A stretch of 64,000 nucleotides of DNA from Domibacillus robiginosus (lineage in GTDB: Bacteria > Bacillota > Bacilli > Bacillales > Domibacillaceae), in contig NZ_LAHL01000009.1 of assembly GCF_000966195.1 (NCBI RefSeq), positions 248,001 to 312,000 on the forward strand, in the 5' to 3' direction. Shown piece after piece: positions 17,587-26,398 of this stretch. The notes below the pieces were generated by a model. The model saw only the letters and a list, made by a program, of their open reading frames with translations. It was not told the DNA's origin and did no database searches. Made by a program: the position numbers and the translations under genes. How positions within the stretch are numbered: the stretch's first letter is position 1; every line of letters begins with the position of its first letter.

Positions 17587-18543
17587 ATGAAGATAATAAA
17601 AATTTCACCCCGCGGCTATTGTTACGGTGTGGTTGATGCAATGGTCATCGCCCGTAATGCCGCTCTTGATAAAACATTGCCGCGTCCCATTTACATCTTA
17701 GGCATGATCGTTCACAACAAACATGTAACAGATGCTTTTGAAGCGGAGGGCATTATTACGCTTGACGGAAAAAATCGAAAAGACATTATTGAGCAGGTAT
17801 CAGAAGGCACTATTATTTTTACCGCTCATGGCGTTTCGCCAGAAGTACGGGAAATTGCCCGTCAGAAAAATTTAACAACGATCGATGCAACCTGTCCGGA
17901 TGTTACGGTTACCCATGACTTAATTCGGGCTAAAAAAGCAGAAGGCTATCATGTTATTTATATTGGAAAAAAAGGCCATCCGGAACCAGAAGGGGCGGTT
18001 GGTGTTGCACCGGAAATCGTTCACCTTGTTGAAAATGCGGATGATGTAAGTGCATTGAAGATGACGAATGATAAAATTATCGTTACCAATCAAACAACGA
18101 TGAGCCAGTGGGATGTTATTGATATTATGGATGCGATCAAGGAAAAGTATCCGCATGCTGAAATGCATAAAGAAATTTGTCTTGCTACACAAGTGCGCCA
18201 GGAAGCGGTGGCTGAACAAGCTGGCGAAGCCGATGTACTTATTGTAGTCGGAGATCCGAAAAGTAATAATTCAAACCGGTTAGCACAAGTATCGATTGAA
18301 ATTGCCGGGACAACGGCATACCGGGTATCTGACGTTTCTGAAATTGATATTGAATGGCTGAAAGATGCCGAAACAGTGGCTGTAACGGCTGGCGCTTCTA
18401 CTCCGACACCAATTGTCAAAGAAGTGATCCAATTTTTAGAATCATTTGATCCGAAAAATGAGGCAACCTGGATGCGCGAGCGTAAAGTACCGCTTGAGAA
18501 AATTTTGCCTAAAGTAAAAAAATCCACATTAACAACTCGCTGA
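17587..18543 (+). CDS. ispH: 4-hydroxy-3-methylbut-2-enyl diphosphate reductase IspH
   Basis: IspH (LytB) makes IPP and DMAPP from HMBPP, the last MEP-pathway step, using a 4Fe-4S cluster. The 318-residue protein carries the three conserved cysteine sites GYCYGV (near 13), DATCPDV (near 101) and EICLATQ (near 199), plus the AHGVSPEV and TPTPIVKE substrate regions. It aligns closely along its length with my recollection of B. subtilis YqfP. It has its own promoter and ends at a terminator shared with the converging yqfO. Confidence 0.97.
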   Translation: MKIIKISPRGYCYGVVDAMVIARNAALDKTLPRPIYILGMIVHNKHVTDAFEAEGIITLDGKNRKDIIEQVSEGTIIFTAHGVSPEVREIARQKNLTTIDATCPDVTVTHDLIRAKKAEGYHVIYIGKKGHPEPEGAVGVAPEIVHLVENADDVSALKMTNDKIIVTNQTTMSQWDVIDIMDAIKEKYPHAEMHKEICLATQVRQEAVAEQAGEADVLIVVGDPKSNNSNRLAQVSIEIAGTTAYRVSDVSEIDIEWLKDAETVAVTAGASTPTPIVKEVIQFLESFDPKNEATWMRERKVPLEKILPKVKKSTLTTR

Positions 18544-18549
18544 AACAGC

Positions 18550-18577
18550 AAAGCAGCTCCCTCTCGGAGCTGCTTTT
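18550..18577. terminator. Terminator between ispH and yqfO
   Basis: An 11-bp stem (AAAGCAGCTCC from 18550 with its complement ending 18576) encloses a 5-base loop between two converging stops. The flanking tracts are short, so it is probably strongest for ispH. Confidence 0.75.
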
Positions 18578-18579
18578 AA

Positions 18580-19701
18580 TTATACAAATTGAAATGGATC
18601 TGTTTCCACAGCAGAAGCCACAAACTCAACAGCCCATTTTTGACTGACTGCCTGCTCGCTAAGAATAGCTGCTACGCCCTTTTTCATGACTTTCTCTACG
18701 TTATGTCCTGGGTCAACAACAGCCAGTCCTTCAGCGTCTGCATCGTGTGCCGTATGATAATAGAAATCACCTGTCACATATACATCTGCTCCCTTTCGCA
18801 GCGCCGTCTGCCAGTATTTATTGCCATCTCCGCCCAGCACCGCTACTTTTCGAACAAGGCGTGTCATGTCACCAACCACTCTTACTCCACCGGATTGCAG
18901 TGATTCTTTTGTATGCTTAGCAAACTGCTCAAGTGTCATTTCCTGCGGCAGCAGGCCGATACGGCCAAGTCCAAGCTGTTCTCCCTTATTTTGAAGAGAA
19001 TAAATATCGTAAGCAGCCTCTTCATAAGGATGGGCTTTGAGCATGGCTTTGAGCACTTTTCTCTCTATGTGAGCAGGATAAATCACTTCAATTTTTTCTT
19101 CCGATACTATTTCTCGTTTTCCGCCCGTTTCACCGATAAAAGGCTCGGCTTCCTCTCCCGGCTGAAAACGCCCTTCTCCCTGTTGAGAGAAAGAACAGTT
19201 TTGATAATTCCCAAGCGCTCCGGCACCTGCTTTGCCGAGCGCCTCTCTTACGGCTTCAGCATGATCAAGCGGCACAAAAACAGCCAGCTTTCTCAGCTCT
19301 TCAGCCGTTGTAGGAACAAGCACTTCAGTATTCGTCAGGTTAAGAGCAGACGCAAGCAGATCATTTACTCCGCCTTTCGCTACATCCAGATTTGTATGGG
19401 CAGCGTATACCGCTATATCATGCTTAATCAGTTTTTCAATGACTCGCCCTGCTGTCTGCTCCATTTGAATAGAACCGAGCGGACGGTAAATAAGTGGATG
19501 GTGGGCAATAATCAAGTCAATGTTTTCTTCGATCGCTTCATCAACGACGCTTTCAAGAACATCCAGCGCAATCATGACTTTTTGACAAGGCTTGTTTAAC
19601 CGGCCGATCTGTAATCCGACTTTGTCTCCTTCCATGGCATAGGACTTTGGTGAAAATCGTTCAAAAAGTCCTATGATCTCATGTCCGTTAGGCGTTTTCA
19701 T
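18580..19701 (-). CDS. yqfO: Nif3-like dinuclear metal center protein YqfO
   Basis: This is a NIF3/DUF34 family protein of 373 residues. The conserved N- and C-terminal halves contain metal-binding His motifs (IIAHHPLIYRPL near 65, GDFYYHTAHDA near 320, DPGHNVEK). An inserted central domain (about 130-240), seen in the long Bacillus YqfO form, resembles PII/CutA folds. It has been annotated as a GTP cyclohydrolase I type 2 homolog, but the biochemical role remains unsettled. Its first codons overlap the trmK stop by 14 bases, so it is likely expressed as trmK-yqfO. Confidence 0.9.
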   Translation of the reverse strand: MKTPNGHEIIGLFERFSPKSYAMEGDKVGLQIGRLNKPCQKVMIALDVLESVVDEAIEENIDLIIAHHPLIYRPLGSIQMEQTAGRVIEKLIKHDIAVYAAHTNLDVAKGGVNDLLASALNLTNTEVLVPTTAEELRKLAVFVPLDHAEAVREALGKAGAGALGNYQNCSFSQQGEGRFQPGEEAEPFIGETGGKREIVSEEKIEVIYPAHIERKVLKAMLKAHPYEEAAYDIYSLQNKGEQLGLGRIGLLPQEMTLEQFAKHTKESLQSGGVRVVGDMTRLVRKVAVLGGDGNKYWQTALRKGADVYVTGDFYYHTAHDADAEGLAVVDPGHNVEKVMKKGVAAILSEQAVSQKWAVEFVASAVETDPFQFV

Positions 19702-20395
19702 TCATTATCACTTCCTCAATCCACTGTTTTTTTTGCTGCAGCTCACTTTTTTTCTTTTCCGTGCCCTCTGTGTGCTGTGCATCTACTAAACGGCTGAGAA
19801 CGTGGTTAACCTGGTCAAGTTCCCGCTGCCATTTCAACCGAAAGGCATTGTTTTGCTGTTTCATCAATAATGGACCAAAAAGCAGTTCTTTCGGTGACAA
19901 AGCACGTGATGAGCCGGCTATAGCGGCAATCACCTCATACAATTGGCCATCTTCTTCTAAAATGGCTTCTTGTTCAATCGTCCATCCATTTGCATTCAGC
20001 CATTCCCGCACTGCATGGCCGGCTATATTAGGCTGCAGAACCAGCCTTGGGATGCCATCGAGCTTCGCTTTTCCTTCTTCTAAAATAGAAGCGATCAGGG
20101 GGCCGCCCATTCCGGCAATCGTAATACACTCTACTTCCCCCGCTTCAAGTACAGCCAGTCCATTTCCTTTACGAACATCGACTTTTTCTGATAATCCTTC
20201 TGAGAGTACCTGCCGCCTTGCAGACTGAAAAGGCCCTTCAACCACTTCTCCCGCAATAGCCCGATCTATCAGGTTTCTTTTTACCGCATAACAAGGCAGA
20301 TACGCGTGATCCGAACCAATGTCTGCCACTGTTCTGGCTGGTGTAATAAACGAAACCACCGTTTCGAGTCTTTTTGATAATTGATTACTATTCAT
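19688..20395 (-). CDS. trmK: tRNA (adenine-22-N1)-methyltransferase TrmK
   Basis: TrmK methylates A22 at N1 in tRNAs, using SAM. The 235-residue protein has a Rossmann motif VADIGSDHAYLPCY (near 20-33), a motif resembling TIAGMGGPLIASIL, and a C-terminal helical coiled-coil extension that in TrmK contacts tRNA. I choose the ATG at 20395 (MNSNQLSKRLE), with a GGTG SD, over an in-frame start at 20404. It lies downstream of the cccA terminator region and is coupled to yqfO by overlap. Confidence 0.92.
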   Translation of the reverse strand: MNSNQLSKRLETVVSFITPARTVADIGSDHAYLPCYAVKRNLIDRAIAGEVVEGPFQSARRQVLSEGLSEKVDVRKGNGLAVLEAGEVECITIAGMGGPLIASILEEGKAKLDGIPRLVLQPNIAGHAVREWLNANGWTIEQEAILEEDGQLYEVIAAIAGSSRALSPKELLFGPLLMKQQNNAFRLKWQRELDQVNHVLSRLVDAQHTEGTEKKKSELQQKKQWIEEVIMNENA

Positions 20396-20445
20396 ATATG
20401 TCACCGCTTTTTATTAAAATTCTTCCCTATCTTATCATATTTCCA

Positions 20446-20480
20446 CAAAAAAAGGCCTTTGTATATGCAAAGGCCTTTTT
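20446..20480 (-). terminator. Terminator of cccA
   Basis: A perfect 12-bp stem (AAAAGGCCTTTG, 20450-20461, complement 20468-20479) with a 6-base loop and T-runs on both sides follows the cccA stop. Confidence 0.88.
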
Positions 20481-20488
20481 CAAATTCT

Positions 20489-20863
20489 CTATTTAATTTC
20501 CGCTACCCATGCGGCCATTGCTTCGGCATTTTCCTGGGGAACAAGCCCTGGCGGCATGCCGCCTTTACCGTTTACAACAATATCCTGGATTTCCTCCTGG
20601 GAAAGCTTTTCTCCTACACCAACCAGCGATGGGCCTGCGCCGCCTTCATAGCTGCTGCCATGACAGCTGATACAAGCGGACTTATAATGGGCCTCCGGAT
20701 CAAATTCGCCCCCTGCGGCCGTTTCGCCGCCACCTTCTTCAGCCGCTTTTTCTTCTTCAGCGATTTCTTTTGCGTTATCGATTCCATCTAACGACAAAAA
20801 GAACATCAATCCGAGTCCGAATACTGCAATTAATAAAAATGGAATTAACGGATTACGATTCAT
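20489..20863 (-). CDS. cccA: Membrane-anchored cytochrome c-550
   Basis: CccA carries electrons at the outer face of the membrane. The 124-residue protein has an uncleaved N-terminal membrane anchor (about 7-26), an acidic Glu/Ala/Gly-rich linker (33-55) and a small class I cytochrome c domain. The heme motif CISCH gives Cys64, Cys67 and axial His68. The probable second ligand is Met103 in GGMPPGL. The architecture matches B. subtilis CccA. It has its own SigA-like promoter and terminator. Confidence 0.93.
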   Translation of the reverse strand: MNRNPLIPFLLIAVFGLGLMFFLSLDGIDNAKEIAEEEKAAEEGGGETAAGGEFDPEAHYKSACISCHGSSYEGGAGPSLVGVGEKLSQEEIQDIVVNGKGGMPPGLVPQENAEAMAAWVAEIK

Positions 20864-20899
20864 GTTTTTCCCCTCCCCTTATGTACGAATAAACTGAAA

Positions 20900-20928
20900 A
20901 GTATAAACACTTACCATTTTACTTGAAA
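20900..20928 (-). promoter_or_regulatory. Probable promoter of cccA
   Basis: On the minus strand TTTCAA (20923-20928) and TATACT (20900-20905) are 17 bases apart, with the cccA SD (GGGGAGGGG) downstream. Confidence 0.5.
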
Positions 20929-20988
20929 AAAACAGTTAGGAAAAGGCTTACTTTGAAGTTTTTCCCCCTGTTGTAATTCCGTCACAAA

Positions 20989-21522
20989 TTAGCCCTTTAG
21001 CCAGAAAAAGAAAAGTACTAAAAAGCCCAATCCACCAGAAATGGAAAAGTAAAATAATTTTAGTTTTATGCCTGTAAAAATCCAAAGCAGGCAATTGACG
21101 GCTAACAGTCCATATAACGTATAAGAATTATTTCTGAAAGCCTGCACATTTAGTTCAAGCGAAAGCAGCAGCAGTATAAGCGCAGCCCCTAAAAACAGGA
21201 TAGGTGCCAATACTTTTTGGCGGGAGAAGTAAATAGCTAACAGTAACATAATTCCGACAAAACTTGTCAAAATCACTGTTTGCAAAAGAAAAGACAATTC
21301 CGTAAAATAGAGAATACATACAGCAACTGGCAGTAGTAATAATGCTAGCAAAGCCGTTGTTAGATGAATGCTCCTTACCCTGGCTCTTCTACCTGCTTCC
21401 GTATATTCCGTTCCTTGTGTATAAAGCGCAAGTAAATAATCACAATAATGTGGAGGCAGCATATGATTGTCTTTCCAGAGAAGTATTTCCTGAATAATAA
21501 TATCTTTTTTATTCTGTTTCAC
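20989..21522 (-). CDS. Hypothetical five/six-helix membrane protein
   Basis: I do not recognise this 177-residue protein. A soluble N-terminus (about 1-45) with the phrase LLWKDNHMLPPHYCDYLLALYTQG is followed by a basic patch (GRRARVRS). Five or six consecutive hydrophobic helices (about 50-175) come next, with very little loop. The N-terminal phrase is reminiscent of the short soluble lead of DUF2157-type membrane proteins, but the match is weak. It lies alone between rpoD and cccA on the same strand, with no clear terminator after its stop. B. subtilis has nothing obvious in this position. Confidence 0.65.
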   Translation of the reverse strand: MKQNKKDIIIQEILLWKDNHMLPPHYCDYLLALYTQGTEYTEAGRRARVRSIHLTTALLALLLLPVAVCILYFTELSFLLQTVILTSFVGIMLLLAIYFSRQKVLAPILFLGAALILLLLSLELNVQAFRNNSYTLYGLLAVNCLLWIFTGIKLKLFYFSISGGLGFLVLFFFWLKG

Positions 21523-21587
21523 CCTGCGTCACACCCCAATACACAATACTATTCGCGATAAAGAAGGATTATCCTGCTTTTTTGCAC

Positions 21588-21613
21588 GAAAAAAAGCCGG
21601 GAAAACCCGGCCA
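21588..21613 (-). terminator. Terminator of rpoD
   Basis: GCCGGG (21596-21601) and CCCGGC (21606-21611) form a compact stem. A run of seven T residues follows on the minus strand, a few bases after the rpoD stop. Confidence 0.82.
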
Positions 21614-21622
21614 AAGTTTGGT

Positions 21623-22750
21623 TTATTCCAAAAAGTCTTTTAAACGTTTGCTACGGCTTGGATGACGAAGCTTCCGAAGCGCTTTTGCTTCAATTTGACG
21701 AATGCGCTCGCGTGTAACACCGAACACTTTACCCACTTCCTCCAGTGTTCGTGTTCGTCCATCATCCAGACCGAAACGAAGACGAAGAACATTTTCTTCC
21801 CGATCCGTAAGTGTATCTAAGACGTCTTCCAGCTGCTCTTTCAGCAATTCGTAAGCCGCATGCTCAGACGGAGAAGTCGCTTCCTGATCTTCAATAAAAT
21901 CGCCAAGGTGCGAATCATCTTCTTCCCCGATTGGGGTTTCAAGCGAAACAGGCTCTTGAGCAATTTTTAAAATTTCACGCACTTTCTCTGGTGTTAAATC
22001 CATTTCTTCGGCGATTTCTTCCGGCGCTGGTTCCCGCCCAAGATCTTGAAGAAGCTGCCGTTGTACACGAATTAATTTGTTAATGGTTTCAACCATATGA
22101 ACCGGAATCCGGATTGTTCGTGCCTGGTCGGCAATCGCACGCGTAATTGCCTGACGAATCCACCATGTTGCATACGTACTGAACTTAAAGCCTTTACGGT
22201 AATCAAACTTTTCAACGGCTTTAATAAGACCCATGTTCCCTTCTTGAATCAAATCAAGAAACAGCATACCACGTCCTACGTAACGTTTTGCAATGCTGAC
22301 TACAAGACGAAGGTTTGCTTCTGCTAGGCGGCGCTTTGCTTCTTCGTCACCTTCTTCAATGCGGTGAGCCAGTTCAATTTCTTCTTGAGCAGACAAAAGA
22401 TCAACACGGCCAATTTCTTTTAAGTACATACGGACCGGGTCGTTGATTTTCACTCCAGGAGGAACGCTCAAATCGTTTAAATCAAATTCCTCGTTTTCCT
22501 TTTCCAGCTCCTGAAGATTTGGATCACCATCATCATTGCTTTCTTCTTCCTCTACAAGCTCTACTCCCTGTTCTGTAAGGGATTCATAAAATTCATCGAT
22601 TTGACCGGAATCCACCTCAAATGAAGCCAATTTATCCGCAACGTAGTTGTACGTTAATTCTCCTCTTTTTTTACCTGTTTCAATAATAAGTTCTTTTGCT
22701 TTTTCAATTGTTAATTCAGCTTCTTTGGAACGTGTTGACTTTTCAGCCAT
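21623..22750 (-). CDS. rpoD: Primary sigma factor SigA (RpoD)
   Basis: SigA is the housekeeping sigma factor. From the ATG at 22750 ([21 protein letters not shown]) it has 375 residues. They include an acidic N-terminal region 1.1-like segment, region 1.2 ([18 protein letters not shown]), region 2 with the core-binding and -10 recognition helix ([28 protein letters not shown]), region 3, and region 4.2 with the -35 helix-turn-helix ([19 protein letters not shown]). From about residue 90 onward it is nearly identical to my recollection of B. subtilis SigA. It lies 30 bases after dnaG in the macromolecular-synthesis operon. Confidence 0.98.
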   Translation of the reverse strand: MAEKSTRSKEAELTIEKAKELIIETGKKRGELTYNYVADKLASFEVDSGQIDEFYESLTEQGVELVEEEESNDDGDPNLQELEKENEEFDLNDLSVPPGVKINDPVRMYLKEIGRVDLLSAQEEIELAHRIEEGDEEAKRRLAEANLRLVVSIAKRYVGRGMLFLDLIQEGNMGLIKAVEKFDYRKGFKFSTYATWWIRQAITRAIADQARTIRIPVHMVETINKLIRVQRQLLQDLGREPAPEEIAEEMDLTPEKVREILKIAQEPVSLETPIGEEDDSHLGDFIEDQEATSPSEHAAYELLKEQLEDVLDTLTDREENVLRLRFGLDDGRTRTLEEVGKVFGVTRERIRQIEAKALRKLRHPSRSKRLKDFLE

Positions 22751-22780
22751 TAGTCCCCCTCCTTCCAACTTCCTGGCAAT

Positions 22781-24598
22781 CTAACGGGCGAGTTGTTTTT
22801 CAAGCGATATAATTTCATGTAAAATGCGGGCAGCCCCTACATAATCATGACGCTTTTCCGCTTCAATCCGCTCTCTTTTTTTCTCTTCGATTTCCAAACG
22901 GCGGTGTTGTTTTTGAATTTCTTTTACATAATCGGAAAGCTCTTCTTCACCCGGTTCTTCACTAACAGTTGTCAAGCTTATATCAACAGCGAGCCGCCTG
23001 AGCTGGCTATCCTGCAGCACCGATAAAAAAGATGCCATATCAGGTTCTGTTGTTTGTTCATAATACCCAAGTAAATACGTAAATAGTGCTTGATGTTCAT
23101 CAATAGAAAATGAATCACCTTGAAGCATCATTCGTATGCGTTCTGACAGCTCAGGATTAGCCAGCATATGGGCCAGCAGCCTTCTTTCGGCTGTTTCATG
23201 CCTTGGATATTGCCGAATGGTCCTCTCACGCTGAGGTAAATGACCAGGCAATTCTTCTTTTTGAGGCGGCGAAATACGTGCCGGGCGCTTTTTTAAAAAT
23301 AATGTTTTTTCCTGCTCCTGCAGCGCCTGCAATGACAATGAAAATTCATCAGCCAGCCGTCTTAAATAGTGGTCACGCTCTACTGCTTTTTTTAATCCCG
23401 AAATTTCTGTCAGCATTTCTTCAATATAGCGGAATTTTTGTTCATCATCCCTCATGTTTTTTCCGCGCTTTAAAAAGTCCATTTTAAATGCCATTAATGT
23501 AAGCGAAGAATCCTTTACATAAGCGGAAAAAGCATCAGGTCCTTTTTGTTTAATAAATTCGTCGGGATCGAGCTGATCCGGAAGAACGGTTACTTTAACT
23601 CCAATATCATGACTATCCAGCATATTAGCCGCTTTGTACGCGGCGTTTAAACCCGCCTTGTCTCCGTCGTAGCAAATAACCGCTTGATCGGAAACACGCT
23701 TTAACTGTTTGATATGCTCCTCGGTCAGTGCTGTGCCCATTACAGCTACCGCTTGATGAAAGCCGGCTCTTACCGCTGCAATTACATCGGCAAAGCCTTC
23801 AAAAAGGATAAATTGTTTTTGTTTTTTTATGGCTGTTCTTGCTGCATGAAAATGGTACAAAAGACTGCTTTTATGAAAAATAGGCGTCTCGGGTGAGTTT
23901 AAATATTTTGGCTGTCTTTGACCAAGGTCACGTCCTGAAAATCCGGATATACGTCCCCTTTGATCATGGAGAGGAAACATTACTCTGCCACGAAACCGAT
24001 CAAAATACCGGCCGGTTTCTTCATTTTTAACCAGCAGGCCAGCCTGTTCCATTCGCTCAATAGAAAAACCACGCTTTTGAAGAATATTTAGCGCAAATTC
24101 AGGCTGTGGCAATGCCCAGCCAATTTGGAAACGATCAATATCCTCATCTGTAAATCCGCGCTCGTGTAAATAAGAAAGCGCGTCACGTCCTTCCTCTGTA
24201 TTCAGGAGCAGGTGCCGGTAAAATTTCGCCATCAGTTCATGCGCCTCATACAGATCTGCATTCTCATCTGTTTTTATGGTTTCTTCGCTTTCTGATGGGG
24301 AAATATCCAGCTCAATTCCAGCACGGTCAGCAAGCCTGGCCGCCGCTTCCTGAAACGGAATCTGGTCGATTTCCATTAAGAAGGTAAACGCATTCCCCCC
24401 TGCACCGCAGCCAAAACAATGGTAAATTTGCTTTTCTGGCGATACGGAAAAGGATGGCGAGTTTTCGCCATGAAATGGGCATAAGCCGAAATAATTTCGG
24501 CCTTGCTTTTTCAGTTGAACGTACTCCCCGATTACATCAGCAATTTCAATACTCTGTTTAATTTGCTGAATCGTTTCTTCAGGAATTCTTCTGGACAA
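22781..24598 (-). CDS. dnaG: DNA primase DnaG
   Basis: DnaG makes RNA primers for replication. The 605-residue protein has an N-terminal zinc-ribbon (ligands Cys40, His43, Cys61, Cys64), the catalytic core with a TOPRIM domain (FEGFADVIAA, then YDGDKAGLNAA) and a C-terminal helicase-interaction domain. The start codon is TTG, preceded by GGTGATG. yqxD, which lies upstream of dnaG in B. subtilis, is absent, and the 240-base upstream gap carries SigA-like and SigH-like promoters instead. Confidence 0.96.
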   Translation of the reverse strand: MSRRIPEETIQQIKQSIEIADVIGEYVQLKKQGRNYFGLCPFHGENSPSFSVSPEKQIYHCFGCGAGGNAFTFLMEIDQIPFQEAAARLADRAGIELDISPSESEETIKTDENADLYEAHELMAKFYRHLLLNTEEGRDALSYLHERGFTDEDIDRFQIGWALPQPEFALNILQKRGFSIERMEQAGLLVKNEETGRYFDRFRGRVMFPLHDQRGRISGFSGRDLGQRQPKYLNSPETPIFHKSSLLYHFHAARTAIKKQKQFILFEGFADVIAAVRAGFHQAVAVMGTALTEEHIKQLKRVSDQAVICYDGDKAGLNAAYKAANMLDSHDIGVKVTVLPDQLDPDEFIKQKGPDAFSAYVKDSSLTLMAFKMDFLKRGKNMRDDEQKFRYIEEMLTEISGLKKAVERDHYLRRLADEFSLSLQALQEQEKTLFLKKRPARISPPQKEELPGHLPQRERTIRQYPRHETAERRLLAHMLANPELSERIRMMLQGDSFSIDEHQALFTYLLGYYEQTTEPDMASFLSVLQDSQLRRLAVDISLTTVSEEPGEEELSDYVKEIQKQHRRLEIEEKKRERIEAEKRHDYVGAARILHEIISLEKQLAR

Positions 24599-24634
24599 AT
24601 AACATCACCAGCTGTAAAATCGTATTTTGTTTAT

Positions 24635-24663
24635 TTATTCTACATACGTGGGTAGAATCCTTC
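24635..24663 (-). promoter_or_regulatory. SigH-type promoter of dnaG-rpoD
   Basis: On the minus strand GAAGGATTC (24655-24663) and GTAGAATAA (24635-24643) are separated by 11 bases. This fits the SigH consensus RNAGGAWWW-N11/12-RNNGAATWW with one mismatch. The predicted start point leaves a leader of about 30 bases before the TTG. B. subtilis drives its sigA operon partly from a SigH promoter at the onset of sporulation, which supports the call. Confidence 0.7.
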
Positions 24664-24793
24664 TTTTCGCACAAAAGTTCGTCGAAAAGAACTTCTTACT
24701 GTGTGAACGCGGCCACATTAAAGGTTACATAGATAGTTTATTCTTTTGCAGGCAGGTCTAAACCTTTTCGCACACTTTTTATCACAATTTTTT

Positions 24794-24822
24794 ATTATAG
24801 AACATTTCCATGAAAATGAAAA
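24794..24822 (-). promoter_or_regulatory. Probable SigA-type promoter of dnaG-rpoD
   Basis: On the minus strand TTTTCA (24817-24822) and a perfect TATAAT (24794-24799) are 17 bases apart. The -35 touches the yqfL terminator. The long leader (about 190 bases) contains mutually exclusive small hairpins around 24661-24694. Confidence 0.5.
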
Positions 24823-24850
24823 GTACATAATCAGTCGATTATGTACTTTT
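24819..24850 (-). terminator. Terminator of ccpN-yqfL
   Basis: A 14-bp perfect stem (AAAAGTACATAATC, 24819-24832, complement 24837-24850) with a 4-base loop overlaps the last codons of yqfL. A T-containing tail follows on the minus strand. Confidence 0.75.
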
Positions 24851-25651
24851 TCGGCTTCGATAAAGGCTCATGATAATATTCGCTGTTTCTTCCACCGCTT
24901 TGTTGGTTACATCGATGACGTCGCAGCCGATCTTTGCCGTAATCTCCTCGAAATAAGTGAGTTCTTTTTTAATACGCTCTACATCTGCATAACTGGCGCT
25001 GTCATCCAGCCCTAAAGAAATCAGCCGCTCGCGTCGAATAGAATTTAACTTTTCTGGACTAATTTTTAACCCAATACATTTTTCTTTCGGAATCGTAAAT
25101 AACTCCTGTGGAGGGTCTACTTCCGGTACAATGGGTACATTTGCCACTTTTACGCGCTTATGGGCCAAAAACTGCGATAGCGGGGTTTTGGATGTGCGCG
25201 AAACACCAATTAAAATAATGTCTGCTTTCAACAATCCACGTGGATCACGCCCATCATCATACTTTACTGCAAATTCGATCGCATCCACTTTTTTAAAATA
25301 ATCCTCATCCAGGCGCCGCACAAGCCCCGGCTCAAACAACGGCTGCAGCGTATACATGGATTCAAGCTGGTCCATGAGCGGACCGATTAAATCAAATACC
25401 TCTATATGATTTGCTTCAGCGGATTTAATCATGTATGCACGAATTTCCGGCTTGACGAGTGTATATACAACAATGCCCCCATCTTCTTTGGCCAGATTAA
25501 TGACCTCATCAATGTGAGATGGATCCTCTACATATGGAAATCGTTTAATAATGGCATGAGGGCCGCTAAACTGGCTTAAAGCTGCTTTTGTGACAAGTTC
25601 TGCGGTTTCACCGACGGAGTCGGACACAATATAAATAATCGGATCATTCAT
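24839..25651 (-). CDS. yqfL: Pyruvate, phosphate dikinase regulatory-type kinase/phosphorylase YqfL
   Basis: This DUF299 (PpsR/PDRP-type) protein has 270 residues. Relatives are bifunctional ADP-dependent serine/threonine kinases and Pi-dependent pyrophosphorylases that switch PPDK or PEP synthase off and on. The family N-terminus [13 protein letters not shown] and the P-loop-like [15 protein letters not shown] (near 150-165) are visible. It follows ccpN by 20 bases. In B. subtilis the CcpN/YqfL pair controls gluconeogenic gene expression, with YqfL reported to modulate CcpN activity. No PPDK gene is in the window, so its target here is uncertain. Confidence 0.9.
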   Translation of the reverse strand: MNDPIIYIVSDSVGETAELVTKAALSQFSGPHAIIKRFPYVEDPSHIDEVINLAKEDGGIVVYTLVKPEIRAYMIKSAEANHIEVFDLIGPLMDQLESMYTLQPLFEPGLVRRLDEDYFKKVDAIEFAVKYDDGRDPRGLLKADIILIGVSRTSKTPLSQFLAHKRVKVANVPIVPEVDPPQELFTIPKEKCIGLKISPEKLNSIRRERLISLGLDDSASYADVERIKKELTYFEEITAKIGCDVIDVTNKAVEETANIIMSLYRSRKST

Positions 25652-25671
25652 ACATGGTAGCCGCCTTTCTT

Positions 25672-26304
25672 TTATTGGTCATCTGTCAAGGATATAAAGG
25701 CGCGGGTAATAGTCGTTTTTGTGATGCGGCCGGTGACTTCCTGCCCTTTGTCAGTTTTTTTCACTACTGGCACACAGTCAATTTGTTTTTCAAGCAGTGT
25801 TTTTGCCACATCAAGAAGTAAATCATCCCGCTCACAAACAGCGATATTAGGCATCCGCGTCATAATAATATTGACGGGAAGGGAATTTAAATCCTGCTTA
25901 CCGATACTGGCCCGAAGCAGATCTTTCCTTGAAAGAACCCCTGATAAGCAAAAGGACTCGTCCACTACAAATAATGTACCGACGTCTTCTAGAAACATTG
26001 TCACTATTGCATCATATACAGTTGATTGTTCCTTGACTACAATTGGTACTGCCTGAAAATCACGGACATGCAGCTTCATTAAGCTCTCTGTCATAAGCTG
26101 CGGGCCAGACTTTCCCGTGTAAAAATAGCCGACACGCGGACGCGCATCCAAGAACCCGGCCATTGTTAAAATAGCCAGGTCTGGACGCAATGTAGCACGG
26201 GTCAGGTTAAGCTGGTCCGCTATATTTTCTCCTGTAATCGGACCATTTTCTTTTACAATTTCGAGAATTTTTTCCTGCCGTTTATTTAGTTCGATTGTCT
26301 TCAC
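25672..26304 (-). CDS. ccpN: Gluconeogenesis repressor CcpN
   Basis: CcpN represses gapB, pckA and the sRNA gene sr1 under glycolytic conditions. The protein has an N-terminal helix-turn-helix ([20 protein letters not shown]), then two CBS domains (around [14 protein letters not shown] and [15 protein letters not shown]) that bind adenine nucleotides. The frame stays open to 26385, but a perfect TATAAT (26347-26352, minus strand) lies inside that extension. The family begins close to [10 protein letters not shown] therefore choose the GTG at 26304 (210 residues); GTG 26307 is equally possible. yqfL follows in the same transcript. Confidence 0.88.
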   Translation of the reverse strand: MKTIELNKRQEKILEIVKENGPITGENIADQLNLTRATLRPDLAILTMAGFLDARPRVGYFYTGKSGPQLMTESLMKLHVRDFQAVPIVVKEQSTVYDAIVTMFLEDVGTLFVVDESFCLSGVLSRKDLLRASIGKQDLNSLPVNIIMTRMPNIAVCERDDLLLDVAKTLLEKQIDCVPVVKKTDKGQEVTGRITKTTITRAFISLTDDQ

Positions 26305-26398
26305 CACCCCGTCAATATAAATCCCGATGTTTGATCTTGTATTTCTATTATAACTTATTTTTCCTGATTCAACAGCGGGCAGCACAGGATGGGCCGAT

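Noticed and set aside
18913-19599. 228-codon open frame on the plus strand over yqfO
   Set aside because: Antisense shadow of a well-conserved Nif3-family gene, with no SD and Phe/Arg/His-rich nonsense composition.
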